NCBI RefSeq assembly: GCF_021249345.1 | Contig: NZ_CP089588.1 | Coordinates: 1,302,001-1,366,000 of the forward strand | Origin: Halobacterium wangiae | GTDB lineage: Archaea > Halobacteriota > Halobacteria > Halobacteriales > Halobacteriaceae | Direction: 5' to 3' | DNA length: 64,000 bases | In this document: piece after piece, positions 1 through 13,349 of the stretch | Position numbering within the stretch: position 1 is the first letter of the stretch | How the letters are laid out: each line of letters starts with the position of its first letter | Position numbers and translations under genes: made by a program | Notes under the pieces: model-generated | What the model was told of the DNA's origin: nothing | What the model saw: the letters and a program-made list of their open reading frames with translations, nothing else | The model's database searches: none

Positions 1-1
1 C

Positions 2-244
2 CGGACGCGGCTCGCGCCCGAGGAGGAGGACTACCTCGTGATGGACGAGGTGCCCGACGTCTTCCACACGGGCCACGTCCACAAACTCGGCGTCGGCACC
101 TACCACAACGTCCGGATGGTCAACTCCGGCTGCTGGCAGCACCAGACCGAGTTCCAGAAGTCGGTGAACATCGACCCGGACGTCGCCACGGCGCCCATCC
201 TCGACCTGGACACACTCGACGTGACGGTCCGGAAGTTCGTCTGA
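2..244 (+). CDS. polB: DNA polymerase D small subunit (DP1), C-terminal end only
   Basis: The last 80 codons of a gene that begins before the window. The product is the small exonuclease-type subunit of the archaeal replicative polymerase PolD, which pairs with the large DP2 catalytic subunit. The visible part holds the end of the calcineurin-like phosphoesterase domain: a GHVH motif followed by NSGCWQHQTEF and the hydrophobic-acidic tail that closes DP1 proteins. These metal-binding His residues are those expected of the proofreading site. The gene ends in TGA just before a convergent small membrane-protein gene. The N-terminal region is not in the window, so start and domain order cannot be judged. 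Family assignment rests on recognition of the C-terminal motif block. Confidence 0.85.
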   Translation, partial: RTRLAPEEEDYLVMDEVPDVFHTGHVHKLGVGTYHNVRMVNSGCWQHQTEFQKSVNIDPDVATAPILDLDTLDVTVRKFV

Positions 245-247
245 GAG

Positions 248-490
248 TCAGCGCTCCGGCGCCGTGACTCCCCACGAGATGCGGTTCCACAGTCGCTCGT
301 AGCCGTAGTACGTCCCGGTCTTGATGACGTTCGCGGCGACGCCGATGTTCACCGCGTCGGTCGCGCTCCCGGTCACCGCCCAGGCGACCACGATCGTGAC
401 GAGGACCATCAGCGCGCGGTAGAGGAGTGTCTTCACTATCGCGCGGCGTCGCGCCTCGTGGGGCCGCCAGGAGATGTAGTCTCGGAGCAT
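248..490 (-). CDS. DUF2061-type small membrane protein
   Basis: An 80-residue protein starting MLRDYISW at the ATG at 490; an earlier in-frame start at 526 adds a basic stretch lacking family features. After a basic N-terminus (RPHEARRRAIVKT) come two hydrophobic segments, roughly residues 22-38 and 42-60, then a Tyr-rich stretch (TYYGYERLWNRISW). Alternating hydrophobic helices with the ending ERLWNRI are characteristic of the DUF2061 family of predicted inner-membrane proteins, whose function is unknown. It converges with the PolD small subunit gene with only 3 nt between the stop codons. Confidence 0.7.
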   Translation of the reverse strand: MLRDYISWRPHEARRRAIVKTLLYRALMVLVTIVVAWAVTGSATDAVNIGVAANVIKTGTYYGYERLWNRISWGVTAPER

Positions 491-550
491 GGTCGCCGTT
501 GCCCGACTCCTCGGACGGGAACGCAATAACAGGTTCGTCGCCGGTATCGG

Positions 551-4463
<3,913 letters not shown>

Positions 4464-4625
4464 CGCCGTCCACGGACAGCGCCGGATGGATACGTCTTTC
4501 GAACTGTCGACGTACTTACTACAACTCAACTCAAACGGAGTTGAGCCAGTTACGCCGTGGCGTGTCGGTTCTCGAGCAGGATACTCGCGGACGGCATCGA
4601 CGAGTCGCGCTCGCTCAAACGCGTT

Positions 4626-5570
4626 TTAGTCACGAATCTGCTTGTTCTCGTCGACCGCCTCCGAATCGTCGCTTCCACCCCGGGTCGAGACGGTGCGCGC
4701 GCGCTCCACGGCGAACGTCTCGTCGAGGGTGAGCTGGAGTTCGTCGTCGCCGAAGGAGACGACCAGGCTGGCAGCGAACGGCGATTCGCTGGTCACCGTC
4801 GACGACCACCGGTCGGAGAGCAGGTCGGCGACGATCTGCCACACCGGTCGCTCGGCGAGGTTCACGCCGTGCTCCCAGTAGAACGCGACGACCGCGGGGT
4901 GTTCGAGGACGGCGAACGCGATCGGTCCGAACACCGTCTGTCCGCACTGCCGGCACGTGCAGGCGATCACGTGCTGGCCCGTCCCCCCGGTACGCAACTC
5001 CGCGTCGGTGACCCCCGCGCACGTCGGACACGTCCCCTGGACGGCGAGCGAGAAGTCGTGGCGGGCGCGCAGCGACCCGCTCTCCAGGGCGTCACGGGGG
5101 CTCCGGTCGACGGCCGCACTCGGGGGGAGCGTCTGCGAGAACACCCGCGTCCCGCAGTCCGCACACGTCACCGCGAGCTGGTCGGTGTCGTAGGACGCCA
5201 CGAGCGTGGACGCGTCGCAGGCCGGGCACCGGCCCTCGACAGTCAGCGGCTCGAAGGACGGGTCCTCGTTGTACGTCCCCGCGAGCACCGCCCGCACCAC
5301 GCGCTCTCCCGCGGCCGTGAACCGGTAACCGTCCTCGGTCTCCCTGAGGAACGAGCCAACGAGGCGGTCGAGGTGGTAGGCGAACTGGGAGGTCGCCTCC
5401 AGGTCGACGCGGTCGAACAGCTCGGAGAACGACAGGCCGTACGGCTCGCTGGCGTCGGCGACGTCACGCTCGGCCGCCGCGACGGCCCGCAGGATGGCGA
5501 TGCGGTGTTCGTTCCCGAGGATTGCGAACGCCTCCGCGGGGGTCAGTGTCGTCTCGTCGTCCCCTGGCAT
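4626..5570 (-). CDS. HTH regulator with tandem zinc ribbons (ArsR-like N-terminus)
   Basis: A 314-residue protein. Residues 10-100 form a winged-helix domain of ArsR type: AFAILGNEHRIAILRAV as the first helices, QFAYHLDRL as the recognition region and an ETEDGYRFTAAGERV wing. Two zinc-ribbon-like knuckle pairs follow (C115/C118 with C136/C139, and C181/C184 with C204/C209), then a C-terminal domain of about 100 residues. This layout is common in haloarchaeal transcriptional regulators of unknown target. The start is taken at the ATG at 5570 (MPGDDET), directly before the HTH; an in-frame start at 5621 would add 17 residues. It diverges from the class V aminotransferase gene, which it could regulate, but that is inference. 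Confidence 0.8.
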   Translation of the reverse strand: MPGDDETTLTPAEAFAILGNEHRIAILRAVAAAERDVADASEPYGLSFSELFDRVDLEATSQFAYHLDRLVGSFLRETEDGYRFTAAGERVVRAVLAGTYNEDPSFEPLTVEGRCPACDASTLVASYDTDQLAVTCADCGTRVFSQTLPPSAAVDRSPRDALESGSLRARHDFSLAVQGTCPTCAGVTDAELRTGGTGQHVIACTCRQCGQTVFGPIAFAVLEHPAVVAFYWEHGVNLAERPVWQIVADLLSDRWSSTVTSESPFAASLVVSFGDDELQLTLDETFAVERARTVSTRGGSDDSEAVDENKQIRD

Positions 5571-5654
5571 CGGTCTCGACCCGAGGAACGGGACGGGGGG
5601 ATTTCGGCCTTCCGCCGCCACGTCGACTCGGCAGACGTTGCACGCATCCCGCTA

Positions 5655-5661
5655 CCTTATC
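5655..5661 (+). promoter_or_regulatory. TATA-like box of the class V aminotransferase gene
   Basis: CCTTATC lies 24-30 nt before the ATG at 5685, which fits a leaderless haloarchaeal transcript. Confidence 0.5.
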
Positions 5662-5684
5662 CGCGTTCGCGTCGACCCTTCTGT

Positions 5685-6857
5685 ATGCGCGAGGACTTTC
5701 TCCTCTTGAACCCCGGCCCCGTCCCCGTGACGCGGGCGGTCCGAGACGCGATGGCCGAACCGATGGTGTCCCACCGCTCGAAGGCCTTCGAGGCGGTCTA
5801 CGAGCGAGCACAGGACCACCTCGACTACGTATTCGAGCACTCGACGCCGAGCGGGGCCTCGACGTCCGCGGGCGGCACCTCCCTCATCCTCAACGGGACG
5901 GCGACGATGGGGATGGAGGCAGCCGTGGCGAACCTCGCGGACCGCGACAGCGAGGTCGTGTCCGTCGTCAACGGGAAGTTCGGCCGCCGGTTCGCCCGCA
6001 TCGCGGACCGCCACGCCGACGTCACCCGCGTCGAGTTCGATTGGGGCGAACCCGTCCCCGTCGACGCCGTCGCCGAGGCCGTCGACGGGGACACGGACGT
6101 CGTCACGATGGTCCACAACGAGACGAGCACGGGCATCCTCAACCCCGTCGAGGCGGTCGGCGAACTCGCCGAGGAACACGACGCACGCTACGTCGTGGAC
6201 GGCGTGACGAGCATCGGCGGCGACGAGTTCCGCATCGACGACTGGCACGTCGACGTCGCAGTGACGGACGGCCAGAAGGCGCTCGCCGCACCGCCGGGGA
6301 TCAGCGCGCTGTACGTCACCGAGGAGGCGGAGGCCCACCTCGACGGCGAGCACGCGCCGTTCTACGAGGACCTCGACTGGCACCTCCGGAAGGCCGACTC
6401 CCACCAGACGCCGTTCACGAGCGCCGTGCCGTTGTTCCGCGGGCTCGCCGAAGCCGTCTCGGACATCCGCGAGGAGGGGATGCCCGACCGAATCGAGCGC
6501 CACCGCCGTCAGGCCGGGGCGTTCCGCGACGCGTTCCACGCCATGGGCCTGGAGTCGTTCCCCAGGCTGAACGACGACGCCGAGTACTCAAACACGGTCA
6601 CCGCGATCCGCCTCCCCGAGGGCGCCCGCGGCGACGACGCGCCCGCGTTCTTCGACGCCGTGGAGGCCCGGGGCGTCTCCATCAGCGGCGGGCAGGGCCA
6701 CCTCGGCGGCGACATCTTCCGCGTCTCGAACATGGGGAACCTGACGAGCGAACAGCTAATCCGCGGCGTGCGCACCGTCGGCGAGGCGTTTGGCGAGGTC
6801 GGCGTCGACGTGGACACGGAGGCGGCTCTCGACGCCGCACGCGAACGACTGCGGTAG
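5685..6857 (+). CDS. Class V aminotransferase (alanine-glyoxylate / serine-pyruvate type)
   Basis: A 390-residue PLP enzyme of fold type I, class V. It opens MREDFLLLNPGPVPVTRAV, the family signature; ILNGTATMGMEAAVANL is the cofactor phosphate region; YVVDGVTSIGGDEFRIDDW carries the PLP-contacting Asp; and DGQKALAAPPG contains the Schiff-base Lys. Relatives transfer amino groups between alanine or serine and glyoxylate or pyruvate, and some haloarchaeal members are proposed to act on phosphoserine. With serA and serB also in this window but no obvious serC, a part in serine metabolism is a reasonable inference. The open frame runs much further upstream, but TATA spacing and homology support 5685. 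It converges with the MFS gene after 3 nt. Confidence 0.9.
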   Translation: MREDFLLLNPGPVPVTRAVRDAMAEPMVSHRSKAFEAVYERAQDHLDYVFEHSTPSGASTSAGGTSLILNGTATMGMEAAVANLADRDSEVVSVVNGKFGRRFARIADRHADVTRVEFDWGEPVPVDAVAEAVDGDTDVVTMVHNETSTGILNPVEAVGELAEEHDARYVVDGVTSIGGDEFRIDDWHVDVAVTDGQKALAAPPGISALYVTEEAEAHLDGEHAPFYEDLDWHLRKADSHQTPFTSAVPLFRGLAEAVSDIREEGMPDRIERHRRQAGAFRDAFHAMGLESFPRLNDDAEYSNTVTAIRLPEGARGDDAPAFFDAVEARGVSISGGQGHLGGDIFRVSNMGNLTSEQLIRGVRTVGEAFGEVGVDVDTEAALDAARERLR

Positions 6858-6860
6858 GTC

Positions 6861-8027
6861 TCAGGCCGGCGCCTTCTTCGGAGTGAGTTTCACGAGCGCA
6901 GGGAGCGCGAGCGCAGCCAGCACCAGCTCCGCGCCACCCGCGAGCAGGAACGCGTCGGCGAACCCCCACTGCTCGGCGACCCAGCCACCGCCGACGATGC
7001 CCGCGAGGAAGCCCAGCGAGCCCGCGGCGTTGAAGCCGGCCATGCTGACGCCGCGTTCGTCGTCGTCCGCCACGTCGGTGACGAGTGCCATCGTCGCGGG
7101 CGCCATCAGCGCGCCGAGCACGCCGACGACGACCATCCCGCCCTGCGCGAGCAGGAGCGTGGGCGCGAGGCCGACGCCGACGACGGCGAGGCCGTACGTC
7201 GCGGACCCGGCGGCGATGGGGAGCGTGCGGCCGATCCGGTCCGAGAGCCGCCCGAACGGGTACTGGAGGAGCGCGAACGGCGCGAAGAACAGTGCGAGCG
7301 TGAGCCCCGTCTCGCCGGCACCAAGGCCGAACTCCTGGCGGAAGTACAGCGTCCCGACGAGCGCGAAGAAGCCGGCGGTGAACCGGTCGATGAAGCCGAA
7401 CGCGAACGGTACGCCGAGCGCGGGGCGGTCGGCGAGCACGCGGAATCCCTCGCGGAGCGACTCGCCGTGACCCGAGGGCGCGCGGTCGGGGACGCGGAGC
7501 GCGAACAGCCCCACGCCCGTGAGGACGACGCTCCCGGCGACGAGCGGCGCGCGAACCGCGAACTCGGTGAGTTGGCCGCCGACGGGGGCGCCGAGCGCGG
7601 TGCCGAGGCCGATGGCGATGCCGGCGGCGCCCATGTCCTTGCCGTGCTCGTCGGAGAGGTCCATCAGCATCGTCATTGCCAGGGAGAACGCGCCGATGGT
7701 GGCCGCGCCCTGGACCGCCCGGAGTGCGAGCGCGCCCGCGAGGCCGACGTCGAGGGCGGCGAGGGCGGCGTAGCCGAGGCCCCCGCCGACGGCGCCCGCG
7801 GCGATGAACGGGACGCGCCTGCCGGTACGGTCGCTGAGGGCGCCCCAGACGCCCGCGAACGCGACGAACGCGGCGAACTCCGCGGCGAGGAACCACCGGC
7901 TGGCGGTCTCGGGGTCGTCCGCGCGGAACGCCGCGACGAGGTCCGCGGCGCCGGGGTAGAGGAGCACCTGGGCGAACAGCACCGCGAAGACGACGCCCGC
8001 GAGCGAGGCACGCTCCCGCCAGACCAT
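6861..8027 (-). CDS. MFS transporter
   Basis: A 388-residue major facilitator with about 12 hydrophobic helices. The loop 2-3 motif reads GALSDRTGRRVPF, matching the MFS A-motif G-x-x-x-D-R-x-G-R-R, and the second-half copy is GRLSDRIGRTLP. The central loop carries the basic/acidic segment VPDRAPSGHGES. The start at the ATG at 8027 (MVWRERASLAG) places the first helix about ten residues in. The members it most resembles are proton-coupled drug or metabolite exporters, but the substrate is unknown. It lies 53 nt downstream of the P450 gene on the same strand, so cotranscription is likely. Confidence 0.88.
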   Translation of the reverse strand: MVWRERASLAGVVFAVLFAQVLLYPGAADLVAAFRADDPETASRWFLAAEFAAFVAFAGVWGALSDRTGRRVPFIAAGAVGGGLGYAALAALDVGLAGALALRAVQGAATIGAFSLAMTMLMDLSDEHGKDMGAAGIAIGLGTALGAPVGGQLTEFAVRAPLVAGSVVLTGVGLFALRVPDRAPSGHGESLREGFRVLADRPALGVPFAFGFIDRFTAGFFALVGTLYFRQEFGLGAGETGLTLALFFAPFALLQYPFGRLSDRIGRTLPIAAGSATYGLAVVGVGLAPTLLLAQGGMVVVGVLGALMAPATMALVTDVADDDERGVSMAGFNAAGSLGFLAGIVGGGWVAEQWGFADAFLLAGGAELVLAALALPALVKLTPKKAPA

Positions 8028-8080
8028 GCCCGGCGGTTGGCAGCGGTCCGATATGAACGCGGCGGGATTCACCGGGTCGG

Positions 8081-9409
8081 TCAGTCCCGGCGCTCGACGG
8101 TCATCGCCACGCCGTCCACGGGCCGTAGCGTGATGGACGGCCGGAAGGAGAGGTCGTCTTCGGGCCGCAGCCGCCACTCGCGGGCGATGGTGGCGAGCGC
8201 CAACCGCGCCTCCATCAGCGCGAAGCGCTCGCCGACGCAGCACCGCGGCCCGCCGCCGAACGGGAAGTACGCGAACGCGGGGTTCGCGGCCCGCAGGCCG
8301 CCGTCCCATCGCTCTGGCCGGAACGCGAGCGGGTCGTCGTAGAAGCGGTCGTCGCGGTGGAGCGTCCACTGGTGGACGGCCACCGTCGTCCCCTCGGGCA
8401 CCTGGTAGCCGGCGAGTTCGTCGGGTTCGGCGGCCTCGCGCACGAGCTCCCAGACCGGCGGGTACAGCCGCATCCCCTCGGTGACGGTGCGCTCGGTGAC
8501 TTCGAGGTCGGGGAGGTCGGCGAGCGTCGGTGGGCCGTCGAGGGCGTCTACTTCGTCGTGGAGCGCGGCCTCGGCGGGGGGTGTCTCGCCGAGCGCGTGT
8601 AGCGTGTACGTGAGCGCGAGCGCGGTCGTCTCGTGGCCGGCGAGCAGGAGCGTGACGACCTCGTCGCGTACCTGCCGGCGGGAGAGCGGGCGGCCCTCGT
8701 GGTCGGTGGTGTCGAGGAGGCGGCCGACGACGGAACCGTCACCGGGGTCGGACGTTGCGACGATGGCGTCGGCGACGTCGTCGAGGGTGTCGACCGCGCG
8801 CGAGAACTCGCGGTTTCCCGGGGTCGGCAGCCACAGCGGCATGTCGAACGGCCGCCGCATCCCGGTTGCGACCCGGTCCATCACCGTCTCGAGGGCGTTG
8901 CCGACGTCGGCCCGCCACTCCCGGATGTCGACGTCGAACAGCACCTGGGCGACGATCTCGACGGTGAGCGCCATCATGTCGGCGTGGATGTCCCGTGTCT
9001 CCCCGTGCGTCCAGTCCGCTAGCGTGCGCTCGGTGTACGCGACCATCGTATCCGCGGCGTCCGCGAGCACCGCGGGGTGGAACGCGGGTTCGATGGTGTG
9101 GCGCTGGCTCCGCCAGAACTCCCCCTCGCTCGTGAGCAGCCCGTTGCCGAGCGTGGGGCGCAGCGACCGCTGGAACAGTTCGCCCTTGACGTACCGCTCG
9201 TTGTGGCTGGCGAGGACGTGCTCGACGAGCGCCGGGTCGTTCGCGACGTACAGCTCCGCTTGCCCGACGTCGACCGTGGCGAGGGGGCCGTACTCGTCGG
9301 CGACGTCGGTCAGGAACCCGAGGGGGTCCCGGCCGAACGCCAGCCCGTTGCCGAGCATGGGGACCCCGTCGGGCCCTGGCGGCCGCCGGATGGACGCGGT
9401 GTCTCCCAT
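8081..9409 (-). CDS. Cytochrome P450
   Basis: A 442-residue soluble P450 monooxygenase. The I-helix oxygen-binding motif AGHETT is at 257-262, the K-helix ExxR at E311/R314 (EGMR), the PERF-like FRPERW near 363-368, and the heme loop FGGGPRCCVG at 384-393 with C391 as the heme thiolate. There is no membrane anchor; the N-terminus has the PPGPDGVPMLGN proline-rich hinge. Similar proteins occur widely in haloarchaea, often called CYP174-like, with unknown substrates. Electron transfer would need a ferredoxin partner, which is not seen nearby. It is divergent from metY and probably cotranscribed with the following MFS gene. Confidence 0.95.
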   Translation of the reverse strand: MGDTASIRRPPGPDGVPMLGNGLAFGRDPLGFLTDVADEYGPLATVDVGQAELYVANDPALVEHVLASHNERYVKGELFQRSLRPTLGNGLLTSEGEFWRSQRHTIEPAFHPAVLADAADTMVAYTERTLADWTHGETRDIHADMMALTVEIVAQVLFDVDIREWRADVGNALETVMDRVATGMRRPFDMPLWLPTPGNREFSRAVDTLDDVADAIVATSDPGDGSVVGRLLDTTDHEGRPLSRRQVRDEVVTLLLAGHETTALALTYTLHALGETPPAEAALHDEVDALDGPPTLADLPDLEVTERTVTEGMRLYPPVWELVREAAEPDELAGYQVPEGTTVAVHQWTLHRDDRFYDDPLAFRPERWDGGLRAANPAFAYFPFGGGPRCCVGERFALMEARLALATIAREWRLRPEDDLSFRPSITLRPVDGVAMTVERRD

Positions 9410-9482
9410 CGACCAGGAGTACGGGTCGCCCGTCCTTAGTCGTAGCCGCGGCCGCCGGGCAAACGTTGCCGTAACTGACGTG

Positions 9483-9491
9483 CATATTTTA
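9483..9491 (+). promoter_or_regulatory. TATA box of the first metY-type gene
   Basis: CATATTTTA lies 24-32 nt before the ATG at 9515. This is one of the best TATA matches in the window and implies a leaderless or nearly leaderless transcript. Confidence 0.6.
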
Positions 9492-9514
9492 GTGTAGTTC
9501 TATTACCTCTGTAC

Positions 9515-10798
9515 ATGAACGACGCGAGCCACGGGCCGCGCACCCGGAGCGTCCACGCAGGGTACGACCCGGACGCGACGGGCGCCCAGGCGCCGCCCAT
9601 CCACCAGACGACCTCCTACGTCTTCCCCAGCGCCGACGAGGCGGCCGCTCGCTACGCGCTCGACTCCGAATCCGACGTCTACTCTCGCATCTCCAACCCC
9701 ACCGTCTCCGTCCTCGAAGACCGCCTCGCGAGCCTCGAGGGCGGCGTCGACGCCGTTGCCACGAACGCCGGCATGGGCGCCATCGACGCCATCACCACCA
9801 CGCTCGCGGAGAGCGGCCGAAATATCGTCGCCGGCGCGGAGATGTACGGCGGCACCGCGTCGTACTTCTCGCACATCGCCGGCAAGCGGGGCGTCGGCAT
9901 CCGCACGGTGGACGCACTCGACCCCGACGCTGTCGCGGACGCCGTCGACGACGACACCGCGTTCGTCCACGTCGAGACGGTCGCCAACCCCTCGCTCGTC
10001 ACGCCGGACTTCGAGGAACTCGCGGCCGTCGCCCACGAGCGCGCCGTCCCGCTGGTCGTGGACAACACGTTCGCGACCCCCCACCTCTGTCGCCCCATCG
10101 AACACGGCGCGGACGTCGTCTGGGAGTCCACGACGAAGTGGATCCACGGCGCCGGCACCACCCTGGGGGGTGTGGTCGTCGACGGCGGGACGTTCCCGTG
10201 GGACCACCCGGACGCCGACTTCCCCGAACTCTCCGGCGAGAACCCCGCCTACGGCTTCGACTTCACGGAGCGGTTCGGCGAGCGCGCGTTCGCGGCCGCC
10301 GTCCGCCAGCGCGCCGTCCGCTCGTGTGGCACCGGCCAGACCGCCTTCGACGCGTGGCAGACCCTCCAGGGGGTCGAGTCGCTCCCGCTCCGGGTGGAGA
10401 AGCACTGTCGGAACGCCCGCACGCTCGCCGAGGCGCTCCGCGACCAACCCGACGTCGCGTGGGTCTCCTACCCCGGTCTGGCGGACCACCCGACCCACGA
10501 CGCCGCCAGCCAGTATCTGGACGGTGGGTTCGGCGGGATGCTCACGTTCGGGCCCGAGGGCGGCTACGAGGCCGCCAAGGCCGTCTGCGAGGGCGTCGAA
10601 CTCGCCTCCTTCCTCGCGAACGTCGGGGACGCGAAGACGCTCGTCGTCCACCCCGCGAGCACCACGCACGCACAGCTAGACCCCGACGAACAGCGCGAGG
10701 CGGGCGTCGCTCCCGACATGGTGCGCGTCTCCGTCGGCATCGAAGACGTCGACGACGTCGTCGCGGACTTCGAGCAGGCCCTGCGGGGTGCGCACTGA
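9515..10798 (+). CDS. metY: O-acetylhomoserine sulfhydrylase-type PLP enzyme (MetY-like), copy 1
   Basis: A 427-residue enzyme of the Cys/Met metabolism PLP family, expected to join O-acetylhomoserine with sulfide to give homocysteine. Family features: [18 protein letters not shown] at the N-terminus, [22 protein letters not shown] in the substrate loop, and the Schiff-base Lys in [16 protein letters not shown]. Length around 430 residues and the TKWIHG-GT motif fit MetY better than the shorter cystathionine synthases. It ends TGATG, sharing one base with metX, so the two are translationally coupled: MetX makes the activated homoserine that MetY uses. A second paralogue lies just past metX. 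Confidence 0.92.
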   Translation: MNDASHGPRTRSVHAGYDPDATGAQAPPIHQTTSYVFPSADEAAARYALDSESDVYSRISNPTVSVLEDRLASLEGGVDAVATNAGMGAIDAITTTLAESGRNIVAGAEMYGGTASYFSHIAGKRGVGIRTVDALDPDAVADAVDDDTAFVHVETVANPSLVTPDFEELAAVAHERAVPLVVDNTFATPHLCRPIEHGADVVWESTTKWIHGAGTTLGGVVVDGGTFPWDHPDADFPELSGENPAYGFDFTERFGERAFAAAVRQRAVRSCGTGQTAFDAWQTLQGVESLPLRVEKHCRNARTLAEALRDQPDVAWVSYPGLADHPTHDAASQYLDGGFGGMLTFGPEGGYEAAKAVCEGVELASFLANVGDAKTLVVHPASTTHAQLDPDEQREAGVAPDMVRVSVGIEDVDDVVADFEQALRGAH

Positions 10799-11979
10799 TG
10801 CCGTCGACGAGCATCGGGCGCTTCGAGTTCGACTGCGGGCAGGCCGTCGAGGACCTCACCGTCGCCTACGAGACGTACGGCGAGTTCACCGGCGAGAACG
10901 CGGTGCTCGTCTGTCACGCGCTCACCGGCAGCCAGCACGTCCGTGGCGGCGAGGGCGGGCAGGGCCGGGGCTGGTGGCACGACGTCGTCGGCCCCGGGAA
11001 GGCCATCGACACGAACCACTACTTCGTCGTCTGCGCGAACGTCCCTGGGTCGTGTTACGGGACCGACGGCCCGTCCAGCGAGGGGCCGGACGGGGAACCG
11101 TGGGGCACCGACTTCCCGCCGGTCACCGTCGGCGACTGGACGCGCAGCCAGCGCCGCCTGCTCGACGAACTCGGCGTCGGACGCCTCCACGCCGTCCTCG
11201 GCGGGAGCGTCGGCGGGATGAACGCCCTCGACTGGGCGCGACGCTACCCCGACGACGTCCGTCGCGTCGCCGCCATCGCCGCCGCGCCGCGCCTCGACGC
11301 CCAGTGTCTGGGCCTGAACGCCGTCGCGCGCCGCGCCATCCGCGGCGACCCGAACTGGAACGGCGGCGACTACTACGACAGCGACCCGCCGGACGGCGGC
11401 CTCGCGATGGCCCGCCAGCTCGGCCACCTGATGTACCTCTCGAAGGACTCGATGGCCCAGAAGTTCGGCCGCCGGACCGCGGGCCGGGAGGCCGGCAGCG
11501 ACCCGTTCCCCACGGACGAGGCGGCCGAGTTCTTCCCCTACCGCGACGTCGAGTCCTACCTCGACTACCAGGCCGAGACGTTCACGGACCGCTTCGACGC
11601 CAACAGCTACCTCTACCTCACGCGGGCGATGGACGACTACGAACTCGCCGAGGGGTACGACTCCGACGCCAGCGCCGTCGGCGCGTTCACCGGCGAGGCG
11701 CTCCTCATGTCGTTCACGGGCGACTGGCACTTCACCGTCGAACAGAGCGAGGGGCTCGCCGAGGCGTTCCGCGAGCGCGACGTCCCCGTCGCCCACCACG
11801 TCGTCGACTCCGACCACGGCCACGACGCGTTCCTCGTCGAACCCGAGTCCGTCGGCCCGCCGCTGAAGGACTTCCTCGCCGAGGGCGTCGCCGGCGCCTC
11901 GGTCACGGACACCGTCGAACACGACGAGGACGACCGCACGCGGTACGCGCCCGTCCACAACAGCCTGTTCTCGGGTTGA
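10798..11979 (+). CDS. metX: Homoserine O-acetyltransferase
   Basis: A 393-residue alpha/beta-hydrolase-fold acyltransferase that activates homoserine with acetyl-CoA for methionine synthesis. The N-terminal ALTGSQHV segment, [14 protein letters not shown], and the nucleophile elbow [12 protein letters not shown] with S137 are all typical. The acid/base pair is in the C-terminal part, with [11 protein letters not shown] supplying the His. The ATG at 10798 overlaps the metY stop by one base. Its place between two metY-type genes makes methionine synthesis the clear role. Confidence 0.96.
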   Translation: MPSTSIGRFEFDCGQAVEDLTVAYETYGEFTGENAVLVCHALTGSQHVRGGEGGQGRGWWHDVVGPGKAIDTNHYFVVCANVPGSCYGTDGPSSEGPDGEPWGTDFPPVTVGDWTRSQRRLLDELGVGRLHAVLGGSVGGMNALDWARRYPDDVRRVAAIAAAPRLDAQCLGLNAVARRAIRGDPNWNGGDYYDSDPPDGGLAMARQLGHLMYLSKDSMAQKFGRRTAGREAGSDPFPTDEAAEFFPYRDVESYLDYQAETFTDRFDANSYLYLTRAMDDYELAEGYDSDASAVGAFTGEALLMSFTGDWHFTVEQSEGLAEAFRERDVPVAHHVVDSDHGHDAFLVEPESVGPPLKDFLAEGVAGASVTDTVEHDEDDRTRYAPVHNSLFSG

Positions 11980-12028
11980 AATCGCGACTGTTGTAGCAGA
12001 GACCGGCAGGTACTGCAGGTGACTACCG

Positions 12029-12036
12029 GGCTTAAC
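12029..12036 (+). promoter_or_regulatory. TATA-like box of the second metY-type gene
   Basis: GGCTTAAC lies 24-31 nt before the ATG at 12060, in an 80-nt gap after metX. The second metY-type gene may therefore be transcribed on its own as well as by read-through. Confidence 0.4.
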
Positions 12037-12059
12037 CCGCTGCCGCCCCTCTCGCGAGT

Positions 12060-13349
12060 ATGGCAGACGACTACGGCTTCGACACGAACAGCGTCCACGC
12101 GGGCCAGGACGTCGACCCCACGACAGGGTCGCGGGCACCGCCGATCTACCAGACCACCTCCTACGTCTTCGAGGACAGCGAGGACGCCGCCGCGCAGTTC
12201 GGCCTCGAGAAGCCCGGCTACATCTACTCCCGGCTGATGAACCCGACCGTCGAGACGCTCCAGGAGCGCCTCGCGGCCCTCGAAGGCGGCGTCGGCGCCG
12301 TCGCCACCGCCTCGGGGATGGCGAGCCTCGACCTCGTCACCTTCCTGCTGGCGAGCGCGGGCGACAACGTCGTCGCGTCCAGCGACCTCTACGGCGGGAC
12401 GTACACCTACCTCACGCACAGCGTCGAGCGCCGCGGCGTCACGACGGAGTTCGTCGACGTCCTCGACTACGACGCCTACGAGGACGCCATCGACGAGGAC
12501 ACGGCCTACGTGCTCGTCGAGACCATCGGCAACCCGAGTCTGAAGACGCCCGACCTCGAGCGCATCGCGGACATCGCCCACGACAACGGCGTCCCGCTGC
12601 TGGTCGACAACACGTTCGCGACGCCGTACCTCTGCAACCCCATCGAACACGGCGCCGACATCGTCTGGCACTCGACCACGAAGTGGATCCACGGCGCCGG
12701 GACGACGGTCGGCGGCGCGCTCGTCGACGCGGGCACCTTCCCGTGGGCCGAGCACGCCGAGAAGTACCCCGAAATCGCCGCGGAGAACCCGGCGTACCAC
12801 GGCGTCAACTTCGCCGAGGCGTTCGGCGAGGCGGCGTTCACGTACGCCGGCATCGCGCGCGGTCTGCGCGACCTCGGCAACCAGCAGTCGCCGTTCGACG
12901 CGTGGCAGACCCTCCAGAAACTCGAGTCGCTGCCCCTCCGGATGGAGAAGCACTGCGAGAACGCCCAGCAGATAGCGGAGTACCTCCAGGACCACGACGA
13001 CGTGGCGTGGGTCACCTACCCCGGCCTCGAGGACCACCCGACCCACGACACCGCCACGGAGTACTTCGGCGGCGAGTACGGTGGCATGATCACGTTCGGC
13101 CTCGAGGGCGGCTACGAGGCCGCCCAGGCCACCACGGAGAACACGGAACTGGCGAGCCTGCTGGCGAACGTGGGGGACGCGAAGACGCTCATCATCCACC
13201 CCGCGAGCACCACGCACCAGCAGCTCACCGAGGAGGAACAGGAGAACGCGGGCGTCTCGGGCGACCTGGTGCGGCTCTCGGTCGGTATCGAGGACCCGGC
13301 GGACGTCGTCGCGGACCTCGAAGCCGCCATCGAGGCGGCCTCCCGGTAA
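12060..13349 (+). CDS. O-acetylhomoserine sulfhydrylase-type PLP enzyme (MetY-like), copy 2
   Basis: A 429-residue paralogue of the enzyme encoded at 9515, with the same motif layout: [61 protein letters not shown] and the Schiff-base Lys in [16 protein letters not shown]. The two copies share long identical peptides across the whole length, so they come from a duplication within this lineage or an ancient tandem copy. Both keep the catalytic Lys and PLP-contact residues, so neither looks broken. They may differ in sulfur donor (sulfide or methanethiol) or in the acyl group used; the sequence alone does not say. Confidence 0.9.
   Translation: MADDYGFDTNSVHAGQDVDPTTGSRAPPIYQTTSYVFEDSEDAAAQFGLEKPGYIYSRLMNPTVETLQERLAALEGGVGAVATASGMASLDLVTFLLASAGDNVVASSDLYGGTYTYLTHSVERRGVTTEFVDVLDYDAYEDAIDEDTAYVLVETIGNPSLKTPDLERIADIAHDNGVPLLVDNTFATPYLCNPIEHGADIVWHSTTKWIHGAGTTVGGALVDAGTFPWAEHAEKYPEIAAENPAYHGVNFAEAFGEAAFTYAGIARGLRDLGNQQSPFDAWQTLQKLESLPLRMEKHCENAQQIAEYLQDHDDVAWVTYPGLEDHPTHDTATEYFGGEYGGMITFGLEGGYEAAQATTENTELASLLANVGDAKTLIIHPASTTHQQLTEEEQENAGVSGDLVRLSVGIEDPADVVADLEAAIEAASR

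Noticed and set aside
4557-5684. N-terminal extension of the class V aminotransferase to 766 residues
   Set aside because: It is antisense to the HTH zinc-ribbon gene and precedes the TATA-supported start at 5685.
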